This document shows, piece by piece, positions 8,820-17,579 of a DNA stretch of 64,000 nt. The DNA comes from an uncultured Alcaligenaceae bacterium. GTDB taxonomy: Bacteria; Pseudomonadota; Gammaproteobacteria; Burkholderiales; Burkholderiaceae_B. Position 1 is the stretch's first letter, and the number at the start of each line of letters is the position of its first letter. The position numbers were made by a program, and so were the translations under genes. Location: contig CALFXX010000159.1 of the NCBI GenBank assembly GCA_937952975.1, forward strand, positions 62,001 to 126,000, in the 5' to 3' direction. The notes below the pieces were generated by a model. It saw nothing but the letters and a program-made list of their open reading frames with translations. It did not search any database and was not told the DNA's origin.

Positions 8820-9503
8820 ATGGGCACCATTCATGCCTTCGTAGCGCCGTATGGCACTCGCTCAGAGACAGCGTCAGACGCAGATCTGCAGTTCAAACAC
8901 GCCCGTTCGCTTGCAGCCAAGCAACGCGGCGATACTCGGTTAGCCATTATCTGGTGCGGTACTGAACTGTTAACCGAGCGCGGTTTTCAAATTACTGGAA
9001 TCGATGAAATCCTTTCGATCGTCGGTGTGCCCAAGGGCTCTTTTTATTATTACTTCAAGAGTAAACGGGAATTCGGCGTAGCGGTCGTTGATAACTACGT
9101 GCAGTTTTATGCCCAGAAGATGGCTCTGCTCTTTGATAACCCCGAACGCACCCCTTTACAAAGGTTGCAAGACTTTGTCGAGGACGGAAAGCTTGGCATG
9201 GCTAAATACGATTTCAAGCGAGGCTGCCTGATCGGCAACATGGGGCAAGAGCTTGCTGCACTCAACGAAGAATTCAGAGAACGCCTCGAGCAAGTCATGC
9301 GGGCGTGGGAATCTCGCGTCACCGCATTACTGCGACTTGCTCGCGACCTAGGCGAAATCGCACAAGCAAACGATCCTGAAAGTCTGTCTCAATTTTTTTG
9401 GATCGGCTGGGAGGGCGCGATTTTGCGCTCGAAGCTGACCCGCAGTGTTACCCCGCTCGAACACTTCGCGGCCACTTTTTTTAGTAAAGTGTTGGTGCGT
9501 TGA
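8820..9503 (+). CDS. TetR/AcrR-family transcriptional regulator (NemR/AcuR-like)
   Basis: The 227-residue protein has an N-terminal TetR helix-turn-helix around residues 40-85, with the recognition helix in GVPKGSFYYYFKSKREFG, and a C-terminal ligand domain containing GCLIGNMGQELAA, a segment typical of NemR/AcuR-like members. About 30 extra residues precede the HTH. TetR proteins usually repress the neighbouring divergent operon until a small ligand binds. Here the target is very likely the liv/acyl-CoA operon, with a matching inverted repeat at 8672-8686. The ligand may be the imported acid or its CoA ester. The start ATG lacks a strong ribosome site, so a start a few codons downstream is not excluded. 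Confidence 0.88.
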   Translation: MGTIHAFVAPYGTRSETASDADLQFKHARSLAAKQRGDTRLAIIWCGTELLTERGFQITGIDEILSIVGVPKGSFYYYFKSKREFGVAVVDNYVQFYAQKMALLFDNPERTPLQRLQDFVEDGKLGMAKYDFKRGCLIGNMGQELAALNEEFRERLEQVMRAWESRVTALLRLARDLGEIAQANDPESLSQFFWIGWEGAILRSKLTRSVTPLEHFAATFFSKVLVR

Positions 9504-9578
9504 AGCGAGTGACTCAAGATTCACTCAAATAGTGACCAAGGCCCCAGGGATTACATATCTTGCTAAACTCACGCCATA

Positions 9579-9878
9579 ATGGATACAGGCCTACCTCTAA
9601 AAACGATTCAGGCACTCGAAGGCGTATTCAAACAGTTTGATTGCATCGACAAAGTCGTGCTCTATGGCTCGCGCGCGTTGGGCACACACAAACCCGGCTC
9701 AGACATCGACCTTGCACTTTTTGGCAGCAGCGTCACCCCCGACTTAATTGCAACGATCGCGATCCTGATTGACGATTTACTTTTACCTTACACCCTCGAC
9801 CTCACTGCCTATGTTTTAGTTGACAACACTGCTCTACGCGAACACATTGATCGCGTTGGTATCGAGCTTTTTAAATAA
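9579..9878 (+). CDS. MNT-type nucleotidyltransferase domain protein, orphan
   Basis: The 99-residue protein is a minimal nucleotidyltransferase with the signature GS-x10-D-x-D (GSRALG...GSDIDLAL, near residues 31-46). Proteins of this type (MntA-like) are normally antitoxins that AMPylate a HEPN RNase toxin encoded next to them. No HEPN gene is adjacent: a TetR gene lies upstream and a sulfatase starts 12 bases downstream. It may therefore be a remnant of a toxin-antitoxin pair or may act on a distant partner. The ATG at 9579 gives the normal MNT length. Function beyond the domain call is uncertain. Confidence 0.75.
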   Translation: MDTGLPLKTIQALEGVFKQFDCIDKVVLYGSRALGTHKPGSDIDLALFGSSVTPDLIATIAILIDDLLLPYTLDLTAYVLVDNTALREHIDRVGIELFK

Positions 9879-9890
9879 TCCCTCTCGTTG

Positions 9891-11444
9891 ATGAACTCAA
9901 TTTTTATGAAACTCAATTTCAAAAAAACGCTTCTCGCAGCTTCGATTGCCACTACCCTTTTAGCGGGTCAGGCGCTCGCTGCCGATCCACCAAATATTCT
10001 AATTATTTGGGGCGATGATATTGGCCAGTTCAACATCAGTGCCTATAACAACGGCATGATGGGTTACAAGACCCCCAACATCGACCGTATCGGCAAAGAG
10101 GGCGCACTGTTTACTGACTGGTATGGCCAGCAGAGCAGCACAGCCGGCCGAGCAGCGTTCATCACTGGGCAGTCACCCATTCGCACGGGTCTCACCAAAG
10201 TTGGTTTGCCTGGCACCCCTGAGGGCATGAAAAAAGAAGACCCAACACTAGCCACGTTGCTCAAAGCAAAAGGGTATAAAACCGGTCAGTTCGGCAAAAA
10301 TCATCTTGGTGACCGCGACGATATGCTGCCCACGGCTCACGGCTTTGATGAGTTTTTTGGCAATCTGTATCACCTCAATGCCGAAGAAGAACCCGAAAAC
10401 CCTGACTACCCTAAAAACCCAGAATTTAAAAAGAGATTTGGGCCACGTGGCGTCATCCACAGTTTTGCCGGCGGCAAGATTACGGACACGGGGCCGCTGA
10501 CGCGCAAACGCATGGAGACCATCGACGACGAAGTCATGGTCAAAACGCTTGATTTTATGGATCGAGCCAAGCAAGAGAAAAAACCCTTCTTTATTTGGTG
10601 GAACTCGACCCGGATGCATATCTTTACGCATCTCAAAGAAGCCTCACAAGGTAAAACCGGTTTGGGCGTCTATGCCGATGGCATGGTCGAGCACGATGGG
10701 CACGTGGGCCAGTTGCTTGAAAAACTTAAAGCGCTTGGCTTAGACGAAAACACCATCATCATGTATTCGACCGACAACGGCGCTGAAACCTTTACTTGGC
10801 CCGATGGTGGCACCACCATGTTCAGGGGTGAAAAAAATACCAACTGGGAGGGCGGCTACCGCGTACCGACCATGATCAAGTGGCCAGGGGTGATCAAACC
10901 CGGCACGGTCAATAACGACATCGCTTCGCATGAAGATATGCTGACCACGCTCGTGGCCGCTGCGGGCGATACGACAGCCAAGGCAGACCTTAAAACCGGG
11001 CGCAAGATCGGCGATATGACCTACAAGGTACATCTTGACGGCTATGACCTTGGGCCCGCGCTAAAAGGTGAAGCCCCCTGGCCGCGCAAAGAATTTATCT
11101 ACTGGACAGACGATGGTAGTGTGGCGGCTCTGCGCTATGACAACTGGAAAGTCACCTTCTTGAAACAAGAGTCTGAAGGCTTGAAAGTCTGGCAGCAACC
11201 TTTCACACAATTGCGTGCGCCTCTTTTAACGAATTTGCGTATGGATCCGTTTGAACGTGCAGAGCAAGAGCATGCCATGGGTTACCAACGCTGGTATTTG
11301 GATCGCATGTTTGCGATTGCGCCGGCCGTCTCGTATGTGGGCCAGTGGCTGCAAAGCTTTCGCGAGTTTCCTCCACGTCAAAAGCCGGGGAGCTTCAATC
11401 TTGATCGCGTGATGGAAATGGTTTCTAAGCCTGCGCAAAACTAG
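9891..11444 (+). CDS. Exported arylsulfatase, serine-type active-site motif
   Basis: The protein of about 517 residues carries a Sec signal peptide (hydrophobic core around TLLAASIATTLLAG, cleavage after ALA) and the alkaline-phosphatase-like sulfatase fold: metal-binding WGDDIGQ, YSTDNGAE and GKNHLGD segments are visible. The formylglycine motif reads S-T-A-G-R, with the modified position at codon 10137-10139 being serine (AGC) instead of the usual cysteine. Serine-type sulfatases depend on a radical-SAM maturase, and one is encoded convergently 78 bases away. It would hydrolyse sulfate esters in the periplasm. ATG 9891 is used; ATG 9906 gives an even more compact signal peptide and is equally possible. 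The natural substrate is unknown. Confidence 0.88.
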   Translation: MNSIFMKLNFKKTLLAASIATTLLAGQALAADPPNILIIWGDDIGQFNISAYNNGMMGYKTPNIDRIGKEGALFTDWYGQQSSTAGRAAFITGQSPIRTGLTKVGLPGTPEGMKKEDPTLATLLKAKGYKTGQFGKNHLGDRDDMLPTAHGFDEFFGNLYHLNAEEEPENPDYPKNPEFKKRFGPRGVIHSFAGGKITDTGPLTRKRMETIDDEVMVKTLDFMDRAKQEKKPFFIWWNSTRMHIFTHLKEASQGKTGLGVYADGMVEHDGHVGQLLEKLKALGLDENTIIMYSTDNGAETFTWPDGGTTMFRGEKNTNWEGGYRVPTMIKWPGVIKPGTVNNDIASHEDMLTTLVAAAGDTTAKADLKTGRKIGDMTYKVHLDGYDLGPALKGEAPWPRKEFIYWTDDGSVAALRYDNWKVTFLKQESEGLKVWQQPFTQLRAPLLTNLRMDPFERAEQEHAMGYQRWYLDRMFAIAPAVSYVGQWLQSFREFPPRQKPGSFNLDRVMEMVSKPAQN

Positions 11445-11470
11445 TAAGAGTGTCTGTTAACTTCGGCTTT

Positions 11471-11495
11471 ACTTCGCGTGAATTGCTCGCGAAGT
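11471..11495. terminator. Hairpin between convergent sulfatase and maturase genes
   Basis: Perfect 8-bp stem ACTTCGCG/CGCGAAGT with a 9-base loop in the 78-base gap between two converging genes. There is no clear T-tract on either side, so intrinsic termination is only a plausible reading. Confidence 0.4.
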
Positions 11496-11522
11496 TCGAC
11501 CTAATCTCGACTTGACCTCACC

Positions 11523-12773
11523 TCAACGCAAATGGCCCAGATGTCGCAAAATACGAACGACATCTGGGCCAATGTGTTCATAAAACCGATACAAGCCTGA
11601 GCACAAATAATTCAAGCCCACTTCGCCTGCGCGTGTTTTGATCAGGCGATTTTTAGGGCATTCGCCCCAGCACAGCTTTAAATAATCACACTCGCGACAC
11701 TGCTTAGGCAAGGTGTCACGTTTATCCATTCCAAATTTTTCTTGCGTGGCTGAAAACGCTAAATCACCTAAGTGTTCTTGGGCAATCGTACCAAGCTTAT
11801 ATTCTGGGTAAACAAAGTGATCGCACGAATACACCGTGCCATCATGTTCGAGTGCCAGGCCCTTGCCACAAAACTCGGCCTGAGTACAGGTTTGCGCCGG
11901 CATCCCTGCCGCCTGGGCCACTGCGGTCTCAAACAGATTCACATGGATACGACCAAAATCGGTCGCAAGCCATTCATCCCACACCCCCGACAAAAAACTG
12001 CCATAGTCATCTGGGTCAACCGACCAATCAGTGACGATCGACAACGGATGACCTGGCTTTGCGCGAGCGCTATCTTGCACAGGCGCCCCAGCAAAATCCA
12101 TCTTTGCCGGCGCCGCTTGCTTGAACGCACGCGGCTCAACTGCTGGGTTGAACTGCACACGCCAGGTACCAACTTCATCGGCTAAAAATCGGTACACCTC
12201 TTTAGGGTGAAGCGCGTTACGGCGATTCACAACGCACAGCGCAGCAAACGACACGTCAGCATCGACCAAGCGCTTTGCCGCGTTCATCACAAAGTCAAAG
12301 GTTGGTTTGCCGTTGTTGGTTTTACGATAGACATCGTGCAACTCACGCGGGCCATCTATCGATAAGCCCACATGAAAATTATTTTGCTTTAAAAACCGAA
12401 CCCAGTCAGCATCAAGCGCGATGCCATTTGTTTGTAGATCGTTTTCTATTTTTTGCTTGGGCTTTGCGTACTTATTTTGCAAAGCGACCACTTGCTGATA
12501 AAACGGCAAGCCAAGCAAGGTGGGCTCGCCCCCTTGCCAAGAAAAAACAACTTGTTCACCGGTTTGACTTTCAATGTATTGCCGTACATATTGCTCAAGC
12601 GTAGCGGCATCCATCCGCGCATGCTTGGGCTGCTCAAGCAGCTCTGTCTTATGCAGATAAAAACAGTAATCGCAATCGATATTGCATTCGGCACCCGAAG
12701 GTTTGGCCATCGTATGAAAACGATAATGCCGACCAACAGGTAACGGAGGCAATTTCAGTAAAGGCGCTGTCAC
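11523..12773 (-). CDS. Radical-SAM anaerobic sulfatase-maturating enzyme (anSME family)
   Basis: The 416-residue protein has the radical-SAM cluster motif C-x3-C-x2-C at C30, C34 and C37, followed by SWQGGEPTL, LQTNG and LSIDGP, which bind and position S-adenosylmethionine. The C-terminal half is a SPASM domain with many cysteines (CTQAEFCG, YSCDHFVYPEY, CRECDYLKLCWGECPKN) for two auxiliary 4Fe-4S clusters. anSMEs oxidise a Cys or Ser in C/S-x-A/P-x-R to formylglycine in the cytoplasm before export. The convergent neighbour encodes a sulfatase with S-T-A-G-R, so this is very probably its maturase. The start is GTG 12773. Length and motif order are normal for the family. Confidence 0.9.
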   Translation of the reverse strand: MTAPLLKLPPLPVGRHYRFHTMAKPSGAECNIDCDYCFYLHKTELLEQPKHARMDAATLEQYVRQYIESQTGEQVVFSWQGGEPTLLGLPFYQQVVALQNKYAKPKQKIENDLQTNGIALDADWVRFLKQNNFHVGLSIDGPRELHDVYRKTNNGKPTFDFVMNAAKRLVDADVSFAALCVVNRRNALHPKEVYRFLADEVGTWRVQFNPAVEPRAFKQAAPAKMDFAGAPVQDSARAKPGHPLSIVTDWSVDPDDYGSFLSGVWDEWLATDFGRIHVNLFETAVAQAAGMPAQTCTQAEFCGKGLALEHDGTVYSCDHFVYPEYKLGTIAQEHLGDLAFSATQEKFGMDKRDTLPKQCRECDYLKLCWGECPKNRLIKTRAGEVGLNYLCSGLYRFYEHIGPDVVRILRHLGHLR

Positions 12774-12831
12774 CGCAAACCATTCGGGTTAACAAAAGGC
12801 GGCTGAAGCCAAGTATTCACTTTGCACACAC

Positions 12832-13386
12832 TCACTTCGTGATCTTGGTGATCTTGTTACCCTGAATACCAATGCCCGCCATCAAACCTTTTTGATTAAA
12901 GATAAAAGCATAGATATCATCTTGCATCGTCGTGGTGGTGTGCGTCACACCTTTGCCCTGATCCATCACCACAATGCTTGGGCCAACACCCACTTCAAAG
13001 CCTTGAGTCGAATCAAGCGCTTTCAAGGCACTTTCTTTCATGAAGAACATGGCGTAGCCATACTCTTGCACACCAGCCTGAAATCCATACGACGCACCAC
13101 CCGTGTTGTAGAAAGCCGCCGCTTTGCCACCACGCCACAAGACACCCTCGCCAAACTGACCGCCCACGACAAAACCAGCTTTTTTAACATCTGGAAAAAC
13201 CAGAATGGCAACGGCGCTTTTACTCAGCTCGCGTGCTGCAGTATTTTGGGCGATCAAAGAATTTAAGGCTGCCTGTGAGGCGCGCTCAAGCGTCACGCGG
13301 TCTTCAGCGCGCAACTGGGTTGAAAAACAAACCGCGGCGATGGTGCTAAACAACATAAAAAAACGCACTGCTTTTTGGAACAACAT
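12832..13386 (-). CDS. Exported SYLF (Ysc84) domain protein
   Basis: This protein of about 184 residues has a signal peptide and a single SYLF/Ysc84 domain, recognisable from AVAILVFPDVKKAGFVVGG, a GEGVLWR segment, a YGFQAGVQEYG stretch and GVGPSIVVMD. SYLF domains bind lipids in eukaryotes. The bacterial homologues are periplasmic or outer-membrane associated and their role is not settled. The ATG at 13386 is chosen because GGAG stands five bases upstream and it opens directly into the signal peptide. A longer frame begins at 13440 without support. It is 58 bases from the maturase start on the same strand, but a functional link is not evident. Confidence 0.8.
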   Translation of the reverse strand: MLFQKAVRFFMLFSTIAAVCFSTQLRAEDRVTLERASQAALNSLIAQNTAARELSKSAVAILVFPDVKKAGFVVGGQFGEGVLWRGGKAAAFYNTGGASYGFQAGVQEYGYAMFFMKESALKALDSTQGFEVGVGPSIVVMDQGKGVTHTTTTMQDDIYAFIFNQKGLMAGIGIQGNKITKITK

Positions 13387-13455
13387 GAAAACTCCAGAAT
13401 CAGTAAAACGGTTGGATACTAAACGATCTAAAAATATCATAGCGTGACTGCGAGG

Positions 13456-14439
13456 CTATTTCTTTTCAAGCCCCGAGATCTGAACCATCTCGCCCCAGAG
13501 TTTGTAATTGTCGGCAACAAACTGACCAAACTGTGCAGGGGTTTGGCTGCTGACGACTTCAGTACCCAAGGCCACGAGCTTGCGTTCGGTTTCGGGGTCA
13601 GCCAAGGCACGATTCAAAGCGCCATGTAGCTTGTCGATCACCGGCTGCGGCGTATTTTTTACCGCAAACATACCAATCCACGCGCCGAGGTTAAAGTTGC
13701 CAAGACCTTTTTCTTCGATTGTGGGCACTGAAGGGTCCATCGCCGTGCGCTTGGTCGTACTCACAGCCAGTGCGTTCAGACGCCCAGAAACCACATGCGG
13801 GTACACCGACACCATCGTGTCAAAGGTGGCATCTACATTACCGCCGATCACATCGGCCTGCGATTGCGTACTGCCTTGGTAGGGTACGTGCACCATCTTC
13901 ACACCGGCTTTTTGCATCAGAAGTAGCATCACTAAATGGCTGGTAGTGCCATTGCCAATCGAGGCGTACGTCAAGGCGTCTGGATTCGCTTTGGCGTAGG
14001 CAATATATTTTTCAAACGTATCGAGCCCTTTGGTTTTATTGCTGACCAGCAAAAATGGCAACCAAGACGATTGCCCGATTGGGGCAAAATCCGTTAAAGG
14101 CGAATAAGGCAGGTTTTTCATCAGATGGGCCGCCGTGCCCATCGGCGCTGTCGCACTCAACAGCAAGGTGTAACCATCTGGTTGAGACTTCGCCACCTCA
14201 GCAGGTGCGAGCGTACCCCCAACTCCCGGTTTGTTTTTAATAATGATCGGCTGACCAAGATCCTTGCTCATCTTGTCGGCCAAGATTCGGCCAACCGAAT
14301 CGGTTGAAGTGCCAGGCGGAAACCCAATCCACATTGAAAGTGGCTTATCAGGGTAGGAGCCCTGAGCCTGACCAAGCGCGGGTAAAACTGCAGCCCCGAG
14401 GCAAACACAAGCCAATGCAAACAAGCGGATCAGTTTCAT
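13456..14439 (-). CDS. Bug-family (TctC-like) periplasmic solute receptor 1
   Basis: The 327-residue protein has a Sec signal peptide (cleaved after ALGQA) and the Bug receptor fold: YPDKPLSMWIGFPPGTSTDSVGR at the start, NKPGVGG, AKSQPDGYTLL, and an HVPYQGSTQSQADVIGG segment lining the carboxylate site. Bug proteins bind organic acids in the periplasm of betaproteobacteria, mostly without a dedicated TctA/TctB pair, as here. ATG 14439 has GGAG eight bases upstream. It is the first of three such receptors in the window; the ligand is not predictable. Confidence 0.88.
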   Translation of the reverse strand: MKLIRLFALACVCLGAAVLPALGQAQGSYPDKPLSMWIGFPPGTSTDSVGRILADKMSKDLGQPIIIKNKPGVGGTLAPAEVAKSQPDGYTLLLSATAPMGTAAHLMKNLPYSPLTDFAPIGQSSWLPFLLVSNKTKGLDTFEKYIAYAKANPDALTYASIGNGTTSHLVMLLLMQKAGVKMVHVPYQGSTQSQADVIGGNVDATFDTMVSVYPHVVSGRLNALAVSTTKRTAMDPSVPTIEEKGLGNFNLGAWIGMFAVKNTPQPVIDKLHGALNRALADPETERKLVALGTEVVSSQTPAQFGQFVADNYKLWGEMVQISGLEKK

Positions 14440-14603
14440 GTGGTCAGTCTCCGAAGGGTTTCAAGCTATCTTTTGCCGAAGTCTAGCGCGAAATGGCCCT
14501 TTAAATGCTCAATCGAGACCTCGCTGTCGACAGCAGGCAGGTCAGGCAGGTAAGATTGCATCAAACAAAATAATTCACCTGTATTTTTTAGGGATCGTCC
14601 GAC

Positions 14604-15389
14604 ATGCCATCCTTTGCCACCCGCGAGCACGCGCTCGCCAACCGTCACTACAACAAGCTGCCAAATGGCACGATTACACACGTATCCTCGTGTATCGGCG
14701 TGAACTCTGTTGAGCGCAAGGCCACCGGCTTACCGGCGCGTCCCCCTGAGGCCTTTCCACCCCCACTCGAACCGATCGCTTTTTTGGTTGAGCAAGCGGC
14801 AAATATGTCGATCCCCGGCCATTATCATCAAGCGGATCAGTTTCAAGTCTTTGTGGCGGGCGGGGGCAAGTTCGGCATCAAACCCATCGAAGGCCTGACC
14901 GTGCACTATGCCATGGGCTTCACCCCTTACGCCCCGATCCATGCGGCCGAAGCCGGCGTTGAGTACTACACCCTACGCAATGGCTGGGATCCTGGTGCGC
15001 GATGGATGCCCGATTACAAAGAGGGCCTTAAAGGACGCACCAAAGACTACCGGCACGGCTTGGGCTTGATTCCTGCACTGCTGGGCGACGCCGATGGCCC
15101 CAAAAACCTCACTGGGGTACTTGAGCAAACCGTCGTGCCCTTTGAAGCCGATGGCTTGGGCGCGATGCTTTATCAAGCCGCACCCGGGCAACGCATCACC
15201 GGCCCCGCACCCAGTCAGGGGCGTGGCCAATACTGGATGGTCATGAGCGGCGAGTGCCAACTCAATGAGCATGTCGGTGGCAAGCAAGCCTTGATATTTG
15301 TCGATCCCACTGAACCAGCGCCCGCTATCACCGCGGGTAAAGACGGTGCAGCGATCTTGTTGATGCAGTTTCCAAAGCGCGAGCAATGA
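14604..15389 (+). CDS. Cupin-like protein of unknown function
   Basis: The 261-residue protein has no signal peptide. It contains a cupin-like metal motif, HYH at residues 73-75 within PGHYHQADQFQVFVAGGG, and a second half with GRGQYWMVMSGE that resembles another beta-barrel repeat, so a bicupin fold is likely. The acidic residue usual in cupin motif 1 appears replaced by Gln. It starts a tight operon: its stop overlaps the ATG of a Bug receptor (ATGA), which in turn overlaps a CoA-transferase. A role in modifying the acid taken up by that receptor is inferred only from this arrangement. No specific enzyme family was recognised. Confidence 0.65.
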   Translation: MPSFATREHALANRHYNKLPNGTITHVSSCIGVNSVERKATGLPARPPEAFPPPLEPIAFLVEQAANMSIPGHYHQADQFQVFVAGGGKFGIKPIEGLTVHYAMGFTPYAPIHAAEAGVEYYTLRNGWDPGARWMPDYKEGLKGRTKDYRHGLGLIPALLGDADGPKNLTGVLEQTVVPFEADGLGAMLYQAAPGQRITGPAPSQGRGQYWMVMSGECQLNEHVGGKQALIFVDPTEPAPAITAGKDGAAILLMQFPKREQ

Positions 15390-16354
15390 TGCGAGCGACT
15401 TTTGCAAGATTGGCCGTTAGCTTTTTCATACTCGGCCTACTTGCAGGCGGGCCTGCAGCAAAGGCCGCCGAAGGACCACTCAGAATCATTGTGATCGTGG
15501 CGCCCGGCGGCAGTGCCGACGCCATGGCACGCATGGTGAGCGAAAAAATCGGTCCTCTTCTGAACACCTTAACGGTGGTTGAAAACAAGCCTGGTGCGGG
15601 TGGCAATCTGGCGACCCAACTCGTCGCCAAAGCCCCTGCAGACGGCATGACCTTGCTAGTCACGGCAAATAACCACACCATCAACCCAACCTTGTTTTTA
15701 GACGCGGGCTACAGCATTGACGATTTAGTACCGATTGCAGATTTGATGTGGGGGCCAAGCGTGATTGTGGTGCCCGCCAACTCGCCGTATCAGTCTTTCG
15801 ATCAACTGCTGGCGGATGCCAAAAAAAGACCTGATGCGATTACCTACGGCAGCGCAGGGATCGGCACGCCCAGCCACATCGCTGGTGAGCTGCTGAACCA
15901 GGCCGCAGGCGTCAAACTGGCCCACGCGCCCTATCGCGGCTCGGGTCCATCCCTGACTGACTTAGCAGGCGGTCAGATCCCCGTCGTGCTGTCGTCCTTG
16001 GTCGCCGCAATGCCCTTGATCAAATCAGGCAGAATTCGTCCTTTGGCGGTGACATCGAGCAAGCGCTGGCCCGGCGCTGAAACCATCCCTACAGTTGCTG
16101 AGTTTGGTCTGCCTAAATTTGAACATCTCACGTTTATTGGTCTCATGGCACCCAAAGGCACCACCCAGGCTCAGGCCAACACCCTGAGTCAGGCAGTGAT
16201 GAAAGTGCTGGCCGACCCAGCAGTCACGGCCAAAGTGGCGAGCCTAGGCGGTGAAGTGGGACACATGAACGCACAAGAATTCAAACACTACATTGATGCC
16301 GATTACAACATCTCGCGTCAGATTGTTCAGTCAACCGGAATGAAGCCCGAATGA
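15386..16354 (+). CDS. Bug-family periplasmic solute receptor 2
   Basis: The 322-residue receptor has a signal peptide of about 27 residues, then LRIIVIVAPGGSADAMARM, VVENKPGAGGN, APADGMTLLVTAN and HAPYRGSGPSLTDLAGGQ, the standard Bug elements. It is translationally coupled on both sides by ATGA overlaps, to the cupin-like gene before it and to a CaiB-type CoA-transferase after it. The trio suggests capture of a carboxylic acid followed by CoA activation. No TctA/TctB membrane genes are nearby, which is common for this family. Confidence 0.88.
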   Translation: MMRATFARLAVSFFILGLLAGGPAAKAAEGPLRIIVIVAPGGSADAMARMVSEKIGPLLNTLTVVENKPGAGGNLATQLVAKAPADGMTLLVTANNHTINPTLFLDAGYSIDDLVPIADLMWGPSVIVVPANSPYQSFDQLLADAKKRPDAITYGSAGIGTPSHIAGELLNQAAGVKLAHAPYRGSGPSLTDLAGGQIPVVLSSLVAAMPLIKSGRIRPLAVTSSKRWPGAETIPTVAEFGLPKFEHLTFIGLMAPKGTTQAQANTLSQAVMKVLADPAVTAKVASLGGEVGHMNAQEFKHYIDADYNISRQIVQSTGMKPE

Positions 16355-17571
16355 ATACTGCCCTACACGATCCAACTAAACCGCTCGCGGGCATGCGCGT
16401 CCTTGAGTTGTCGCAAATTATGGCGGGCCCAATTTGCGGTCTCATGCTGGGCGATCTTGGGGCTGAAGTCATCAAGATTGAAAAGTTTCCTGGTGGGGAT
16501 GATGCCCGCGCGTTTAGCAGTGCAGGAGCTGTCAACGCGATGCCTGCGTCATTCCAAATGATCAATCGCGGCAAAAAATCCGTAGCACTGAACCTGAAAT
16601 CCAAGCTCGGGCGCGAAACCCTATTGAAGATGGTTCAACAGGCCGATGTCGTCACCGAAAACTATCGCCCGGGGGCACTTAAGCGCCTGGGTCTGGCCCC
16701 CGAAGACCTCATCAAAGCCAATCCTAAGTTGATTGTCGTATCTGTGAGCGGCTATGGTTCGACTGGACCGCTCAGTGATCGTGGCGGCTTTGATTTAGTG
16801 TTGCAGGCCTTTAGCGGCTTGATTAGTGTCACAGGCGAAGAAGGTGGCGGCTCAGTCAAGCCCGGCGTACCGACAGCTGACATTAATTCTGGTGTACTGG
16901 CTGCGCTTGGCACGCTCAGCGCTTATATCTATCGCCTGCGCACGGGGCAGGGGCAATGGGTACAAACCTCGTTACTGCAGGCCTCTATGCAGCAACTCTA
17001 CTGGCAGGCGGCCTTGTTTTTTGCCAGCGGCGCGATGCCAAAACGTTTAGGCACTGCCCACCCTTTAATTGCCCCCTACCAAACCTTCGCCTGCGCCGAC
17101 GGCGAGCTCGCGATTGGTGGGGGCAACGCGACGATCTGGAAAAAATTACTTGAGGTGCTTGAAAAGCCTCAATGGGACGAAGATGCGCGTTTTAACTCAA
17201 GCAAAAACCGGCTGGATAACCGCCCTGCACTTGAGACCTTAATGAACGACGTGCTGCGCAAGCACACGCGTGCCTACTGGGAAGAAAAATTATTAGCCGC
17301 GGGTGTCCCGTGCGGACCTGTGCAAAATGTTGCCGAAGCGCTCAATCATCCACAAACACATGCGTTGAACATGGTGATTGACGTTGAAAATGCGGATGGG
17401 GGTTCGATGCGCTCGTTGGGCTTGCCGATTTTGTTTAACGGCACCAACAGCCCCTCACTTAGCGCCGCCCCGCAACTAGGCCAGCATACGCAAGAAGTCT
17501 TAAGCGCGTGGGGGGTTAGCCCAGAAGAATACGCGCTGTTGGTAAAAGAACAGGCCTGCATGCAGGCCTGA
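16351..17571 (+). CDS. CaiB/BaiF family CoA-transferase (class III) 1
   Basis: The 406-residue protein shows class III CoA-transferase features: GMRVLELSQIMAGP at the N terminus, DLGAEVIKIEKFPGGDDAR, NRGKKSVALNLKS, ENYRPG and the ADINSG segment holding the catalytic aspartate that forms an acyl-CoA anhydride. It transfers CoA between carboxylic acids. The coupled Bug receptor and cupin-like gene suggest it activates the imported acid. The final six codons and the stop lie inside a 20-base perfect palindrome, which probably acts as the terminator. The donor and acceptor acids are unknown. Confidence 0.88.
   Translation: MNTALHDPTKPLAGMRVLELSQIMAGPICGLMLGDLGAEVIKIEKFPGGDDARAFSSAGAVNAMPASFQMINRGKKSVALNLKSKLGRETLLKMVQQADVVTENYRPGALKRLGLAPEDLIKANPKLIVVSVSGYGSTGPLSDRGGFDLVLQAFSGLISVTGEEGGGSVKPGVPTADINSGVLAALGTLSAYIYRLRTGQGQWVQTSLLQASMQQLYWQAALFFASGAMPKRLGTAHPLIAPYQTFACADGELAIGGGNATIWKKLLEVLEKPQWDEDARFNSSKNRLDNRPALETLMNDVLRKHTRAYWEEKLLAAGVPCGPVQNVAEALNHPQTHALNMVIDVENADGGSMRSLGLPILFNGTNSPSLSAAPQLGQHTQEVLSAWGVSPEEYALLVKEQACMQA
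17551..17570. terminator. 20-bp perfect palindrome overlapping a stop codon
   Basis: CAGGCCTGCA followed by its exact reverse complement spans the last codons and most of the stop of the CoA-transferase gene. The flanks AAGAA and TTCTT extend pairing after a small bulge, and the minus-strand exit is T-rich. It lies 9 bases before the end of the converging crotonase gene, so bidirectional termination is likely. Confidence 0.55.
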
Positions 17572-17579
17572 GGTTCTTC

